Source: Callorhinus ursinus (Eukaryota; Chordata; Mammalia; Carnivora; Otariidae). Taken from it: a stretch of DNA of 64,000 nt. A program made the position numbers and the translations under genes. The stretch lies in assembly GCF_003265705.1 (NCBI RefSeq), contig NW_020313005.1:12730402-12794401 (forward strand), in the 5' to 3' direction. The notes under the pieces are model-generated. The model had not been told where the DNA came from. It did no database searches and worked only from the letters and a program-made list of their open reading frames with translations. Of this stretch, positions 59,895 through 64,000 are shown in pieces; position 1 is the first letter of the stretch, and each line of letters begins with the position of its first letter.

Positions 59895-60095
59895 TATTTT
59901 TTTATTGATTTTTTAATTAAAGCTTTTTATTTTAATTCCAGTATAGTTAACATACAGTGTTATATTAGTTTTAGGTGTACAATATAGTGATTCAGCAATT
60001 CTATATATCATTACTCAGTGCTCATCATAAGTGTACTCTTAATCCCTTCACATATTTCACCCGTCGCCCCCACCCACCCACCCCTGATATGCTTT
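59895..60095 (-). mobile_element. L1 3' end fragment, antisense
   Basis: It contains ttttaattccagtatagtta, acatacagtgttatattagt, tttaggtgtacaatatagtg and cagtgctcatcataagtgta, a reversed carnivore L1 3' UTR. Confidence 0.8.
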
Positions 60096-60099
60096 ATTT

Positions 60100-62880
60100 T
60101 AAATGAGTACCCTCAGTTAAAGTTGTTTTCTTTTTAACAAGAACATTTTTTACCTGAAGCATACTTCAGAATACACTGTGTAGATTTCAGTTGGAATTTG
60201 GTTTTGTTTTTGTTTTCTTTTTCACAAGCAGTTACTTAAGAAACATTTTATCTTTTACCAGGATGTTTAATTTTATGGTGATTAATCAGAACATTAAACA
60301 TTCAATATTTAAAAGTCAAAATTTATAGTGAAATCTGTATCAAATCTGCATCAAAATTTATTGAATTTAATCATACTTGTTTCCCTCAAATACATATATT
60401 TAATTAATTTAAAATAATCTAACCAATTAAAGAAAATTAAAACAGAGAAGTGGGAATCAGATATATCACTGGAAAGGAAAGATATGTGTTTGTTCATCTA
60501 ATGACATCTCAGCCAATTTTGTAGTTTGAAAATAACTTAGATTTATTCACTTAAAATATTCTCAAAGATGAAGCAAGTTAAGCTCATCATATAAAAGTTA
60601 GGATTTTAGAGGATTCCAGCTTAATCAAACAGATATTTGAAATTCAATCACTCAGCTGTATACCAGTTCAAATCTGTGAAGAGACAGAGATGAGAAATAG
60701 GAATTACCTTTTTAGCCTTTAAAGAAAATAAAGAGATAGATATATACAAAGATATATGAGATTTGTGTAGATGTATCAGATAGGGGTTAGTCACAAAGAA
60801 CTAAATTACTCTAAATAGTTTAAGTAAGAAATATTATTGTTATTAAATGTTTTACAAAATTATCAGTGTAAATTAACAGACTTCAGGGTGACCTGAAAGA
60901 TCAAGAATGACTCTTAAAGTCAAACTATAGAACCAACACAAAGGAAGATGTCTTCTAAGCCACCAGGCCCAGAAGCATACTCCATTGCTATGGTTAAAGA
61001 AGCCACTATAATCAGGATGGTGCCACATTCAGGAAGCTGCTGTGATCTGTAGACCTACACTGTTGTTGCCAGTTCCAGAATCCCACCATGCAAACTACGA
61101 TTTGCACCAACAAAATGGATGTCCCGTGCCCTGATTCTCGACTCTCATAAAGCTAATGTTTAGACAATGAGTCACTTACTAATGCTGCCTTGGGGGGCCA
61201 GGAGGGAAGGAAAAATAATGACTCCATTAATGCGCTTACCAGCAGAAATGCAGAAGCAGAAGTTCAATCTCCATCTCACTTTTACTTTCAAATCTCAGGC
61301 ATATTCATCTGACCGGCTGAAGCTACAACACATTGAGTCCTAACTGCAAAGGAACCTTTAGAAATAAGATTTTTAGCTCTCCATCCTCTTCAGTACAGGG
61401 AGATAACTGGAATGAGAGTGAAATGGGTGTTGAACACTAATGTACCATATGCCTTTGGTTACTCAACATACATACACTTCCTTTTCCCCACTCAACAACC
61501 CTCATAAGCAACAATAAGCAACAACCATGTTCCATACTGATATGGTACAAATATCACTTTTACAAATGAAAATGTACTGACGCTTTCCCTAAGCAGGAAA
61601 GTCAGAGAAAGTTCCATCAGTAAATCTGTCCATCTCAGGGTGAAAGTTTATTCTTCCTCTAATGAACTACATTAGAAAGTTACCTACTTATGACACTCTA
61701 TAAAATATCAGAAAAAGGAAGGGGCCCAAGTCATTAATATGTATACACAAAACTGTACCTGGAAGCAAGTATTGCTATTATAGTCTTCATTTCATAAAGT
61801 TGCAGTTACAATTTTTAACTTCCTTCCTCCTCTACCCATTTCTTACTCCCTTTGCCTTCAGCTAGCACCTAGGCTGGTTGAGGTGATGCGGTGACTCAAA
61901 TGTTTTGTTTTGTTTTTTTTTCTGAGACACAAGAGCCTATAATGACTTCCTCTGGCTATAGCTGGAAATGGCAGTCTTAGGCATACTCCAGAATATTTCA
62001 AATAAATAAAAACCCCTCACTGCCTATACTGTGTAGTAGCAACCTTAGTTGAAAGCCTCTGGAAAATATGGTGTTTGGCTTCTCAGCCTCTACAGTAGAC
62101 AAAGCACTTGAAGGAGGATGAAATGGGTACAGTGATCCACTTCTTTCACCACGGTAATTAATGGGGGTTGGGGGGGCTACTGTTCCCATTACTTTTACCA
62201 CAGTAAGTAAGTAGAGGAATAAAAACTACTCTTTTATCCACTTAAATATTGTTACACAAAAAGTTACTTAAACTCACAAAGGGTTCAAGTTTGGTATGAG
62301 AGCATCACCATGAACTTATAATCAGGAAAGATCATCTCAATGCATAAATTGTGCTTTGACGGAAAAGTTCATTTCTGCCTCCCTCCCATATCCTAGCAGT
62401 GTGATAGGTATCTACTCCCAGGTGTCATGAATGTTCTCTGTCACCTCTTCTCTATTAAACTCATACAGCTTATATGACTCTCCCTTCATGTGGAGCCCAG
62501 AAGGAAATATTGTTCATGTCTCTTTCTCAAATAATTCATTCAAAGCTCCATAGCTTTGAAGGTAAAAGTTTCTGATAACCTATAAGAGAAGAGCATTTCT
62601 TCAATTTCTTTGAATGATTCTTCCTTAATGTCAGGATGTGTTTTGGGCTCTTTTCCAAGCAACTCATGCTACCAGGCTAGAAGGTAGCACCTTTTGTTGC
62701 TCTGTTGAGTACTGCTAAGATGCACACAGATGCAAATCAGGCAGTGACTAAGACTGATTTTGCCTTGTTAGTAGTACCTGTTCATTGGATGATATAAGAG
62801 TGATTTCTTAGGGCTTTAGGAAAACTAAACAATCACAAGCATGGAAGAAACTTCAAAATTAATCTGTCATTTAATAATTT
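60100..62880. other. Intron stretch without a named repeat
   Basis: This region leads to the exon at 62889. I see no exon, RNA or repeat that I can name. The part 60780-61400 has a more even composition and may be a very old transposon copy. The open frame at 61998-62201 (minus) has no support. Confidence 0.4.
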
Positions 62881-62888
62881 GTTGACAG

Positions 62889-63075
62889 GTTGGTTATCGG
62901 AAAGACATGGAACAAGAAGATGCCGCAGAAACAGTCAAAACTAGAGGGAATGAATCCTCTGTCATTCTGACAGGATTAGAAGGAAACACTTTATATCACT
63001 TCACAGTGAGGGCTTATAATGGAGCTGGATATGGGCCACCTAGCAGTGAAGTGAGTGCAACCACCAAGAAATCCC
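62889..63075 (+). CDS. CNTN6: CNTN6 coding exon: rest of FnIII domain 3
   Basis: This 187-bp exon finishes the third FnIII domain. It begins in frame after GFE with [14 protein letters not shown], contains a potential N-glycosylation site in RGNESS, the typical strand-E turn [12 protein letters not shown], and the FnIII strand-F/G sequence [18 protein letters not shown]. It ends with ATTKKS plus one base (phase 1). The donor is ccc|gtaagt, a near-consensus site; the acceptor gttgacag is weaker. At the fourth residue the reading is Arg (cgg), where I recall Trp in human CNTN6 and in most contactins (GY-W). This could be a real lineage change or a sequence error. Apart from that the exon matches what I remember of mammalian CNTN6 nearly residue for residue. 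Confidence 0.95.
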
Positions 63076-63516
63076 GTAAGTGACCTGGGATTTTTGTTTG
63101 TTTCAGACAAAAGGGAAACATCTTTTAACATTTCTGAGAGCCCTGTGAGGTACAAAATAAGGAGAGTTGAAGGGGAGTTTTGATTCATAGTCTTGCTTGA
63201 AAGCTTAGATCTGAATTCCAAAACTAGCTCAGAAAATTTTGCATTCACAGTAGATAAAAGGTTATCTTCCTGTGAAATAAGGCCAAGCGATTTTGACACA
63301 GGAAGGAAGATAAAAGGATTCTGGTTCAAAAGCTCAGTAGAGTAGCTATTAAAATGACACTATGGAGCAAAAACCCTCCTTATCTGACTCCAGTTGGAAA
63401 GAAGCCTATGGTGCCAGCAAACTACCACACACAAGAAAAGATTGAAATACAAAGATTTAAGTGAAGAAATGTATTTAAGACTCCTTGCCTGTTCACTTTC
63501 ACTTTTTATTTTGCAG
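63076..63516 (+). other. CNTN6: CNTN6 intron (phase 1, 441 bp)
   Basis: This is a short intron with donor gtaagt and acceptor actttttattttgcag. I see no repeat or RNA in it. Confidence 0.9.
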
Positions 63517-63629
63517 CCCCTAGTCAAGCACCCAGTAATCTCAGGTGGGAACAGCAAGGGTCTCAGCTTTCTCTGGGCTGGGAACCAGTCAGACCATTAG
63601 CCAATGAATCTGAAGTCATGGGCTACAAG
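63517..63629 (+). CDS. CNTN6: CNTN6 coding exon: start of FnIII domain 4
   Basis: This 113-bp exon encodes the linker and first half of the fourth, membrane-proximal FnIII domain. The first two bases (cc) complete a Pro codon with the final C of the previous exon, giving [13 protein letters not shown] across the junction. Then come QLSLGWEP, with the strand-B Trp, and [11 protein letters not shown] with a potential N-glycosylation sequon and the strand-C Gly-Tyr. It ends on a codon boundary at donor aag|gtcagt, again phase 1 in and phase 0 out. The remainder of domain 4, the GPI-anchor signal and the stop codon must lie in exons beyond the window. Confidence 0.95.
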
Positions 63630-64000
63630 GTCAGTATGTTTCTTCACTCTCTTGTATAGACACTCATCTTGAAAATTGTTATTATGAGGATGTACAATTA
63701 TAAGGCATAAAAGGTCATTAACATACCTGTTTTTCCTAATCATTTTCTACCTATAACTTAGAAGAAAGCTTCCCACAATAGGTAAGCCAAGACAGTCAAA
63801 ATCAGTTTTAACTGCTCAAGGCATAGGAAGGGAATGAGTAGGAAAAGCAGCAACAATTTGAATACAGGATGAAGATGGCTCCATGAAGCAGTGTCAGGAC
63901 CATCAGCACTTAAGGAGAGAGCCCTAGCATTTTCTCCCTGAAGACAAATTTTTCTGGCAGATGACAAAGACTGGATAATTTAACTTGGGTGGAAAGACTA
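63630..64000 (+). other. CNTN6: CNTN6 intron, 5' part (runs off the window)
   Basis: This is intron sequence after donor gtcagt. It is non-repetitive as far as I can see and no further exon is visible. Confidence 0.75.

Larger units (their letters stand above)
26446..62888 (+). other. CNTN6: CNTN6 intron (phase 0, 36.4 kb)
   Basis: The donor is gtatga and the acceptor is taataatttgttgacag, a comparatively weak pyrimidine tract. The intron is dominated by L1 sequence: a sense internal fragment at 30.4-31.5 kb, a nested sense/antisense pair at 33.2-46.9 kb, and an inverted copy at 51.6-52.6 kb. It also has four CAN SINEs, L2, MIR and a dispersed ancient repeat. Regions 47254-49080, 50000-51520, 54130-54830, 55070-56390 and 60100-62880 contain no repeat I can name with confidence. 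Confidence 0.8.

Noticed and set aside
63394..63600. 68-codon open frame overlapping the last visible exon
   Set aside because: It is in a different frame from the CNTN6 exon, which has proper splice sites and a matching protein sequence.

Overview
This window is nuclear DNA from a placental mammal, almost certainly a carnivoran. At least nine tRNA-Lys-type CAN SINEs carry the head motif cgcctgggtggctcagttgg and the body motif gggctccctgctcagcaggg. As I remember these families, that form fits arctoid carnivores (bears, pinnipeds, mustelids) better than dogs or cats. The arctoid assignment is inference.

The only gene I can support is one on the + strand: the 3' half of a contactin, which I recognise as CNTN6 (contactin-6, NB-3). 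Five coding exons lie at 5814-5884, 7975-8209, 26336-26445, 62889-63075 and 63517-63629. All have AG/GT borders and one continuous reading frame. They encode all of fibronectin type III (FnIII) domains 2 and 3 and the start of domain 4 of this GPI-anchored neuronal cell-adhesion protein. Introns alternate phase 1, 0, 1, 0, 1, 0, so each FnIII domain is a two-exon module flanked by phase-1 introns. The window begins and ends inside introns, so no promoter, start codon, stop codon or polyadenylation site of the gene is present.

The rest, about 99%, is intron filled with retroelements. The 18.1-kb intron (8210-26335) holds a full-length antisense L1 (17118-25273) with a perfect 19-bp target-site duplication. 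That L1 itself contains a SINE and a second, 5'-inverted L1. The 36.4-kb intron (26446-62888) holds a three-layer nest. An ancient unassigned repeat was split by an old sense L1 (33201-46864), which was in turn split by a younger near-full-length antisense L1 (36879-43931). Around these are other L1 pieces, MIR and L2 fragments, a MaLR-type LTR, a recent 157-bp tandem duplication, AT-rich palindromes and a few non-repeat stretches that could be conserved intronic elements.

No L1 copy here looks intact: all ORF1 and ORF2 regions are broken by frameshifts, stops or insertions. I see no bacterial-type system, CRISPR array, classical RNA gene or clear novel biological system. The most notable things are the insertion structures, the tandem duplication and a small unexplained repeat pair.
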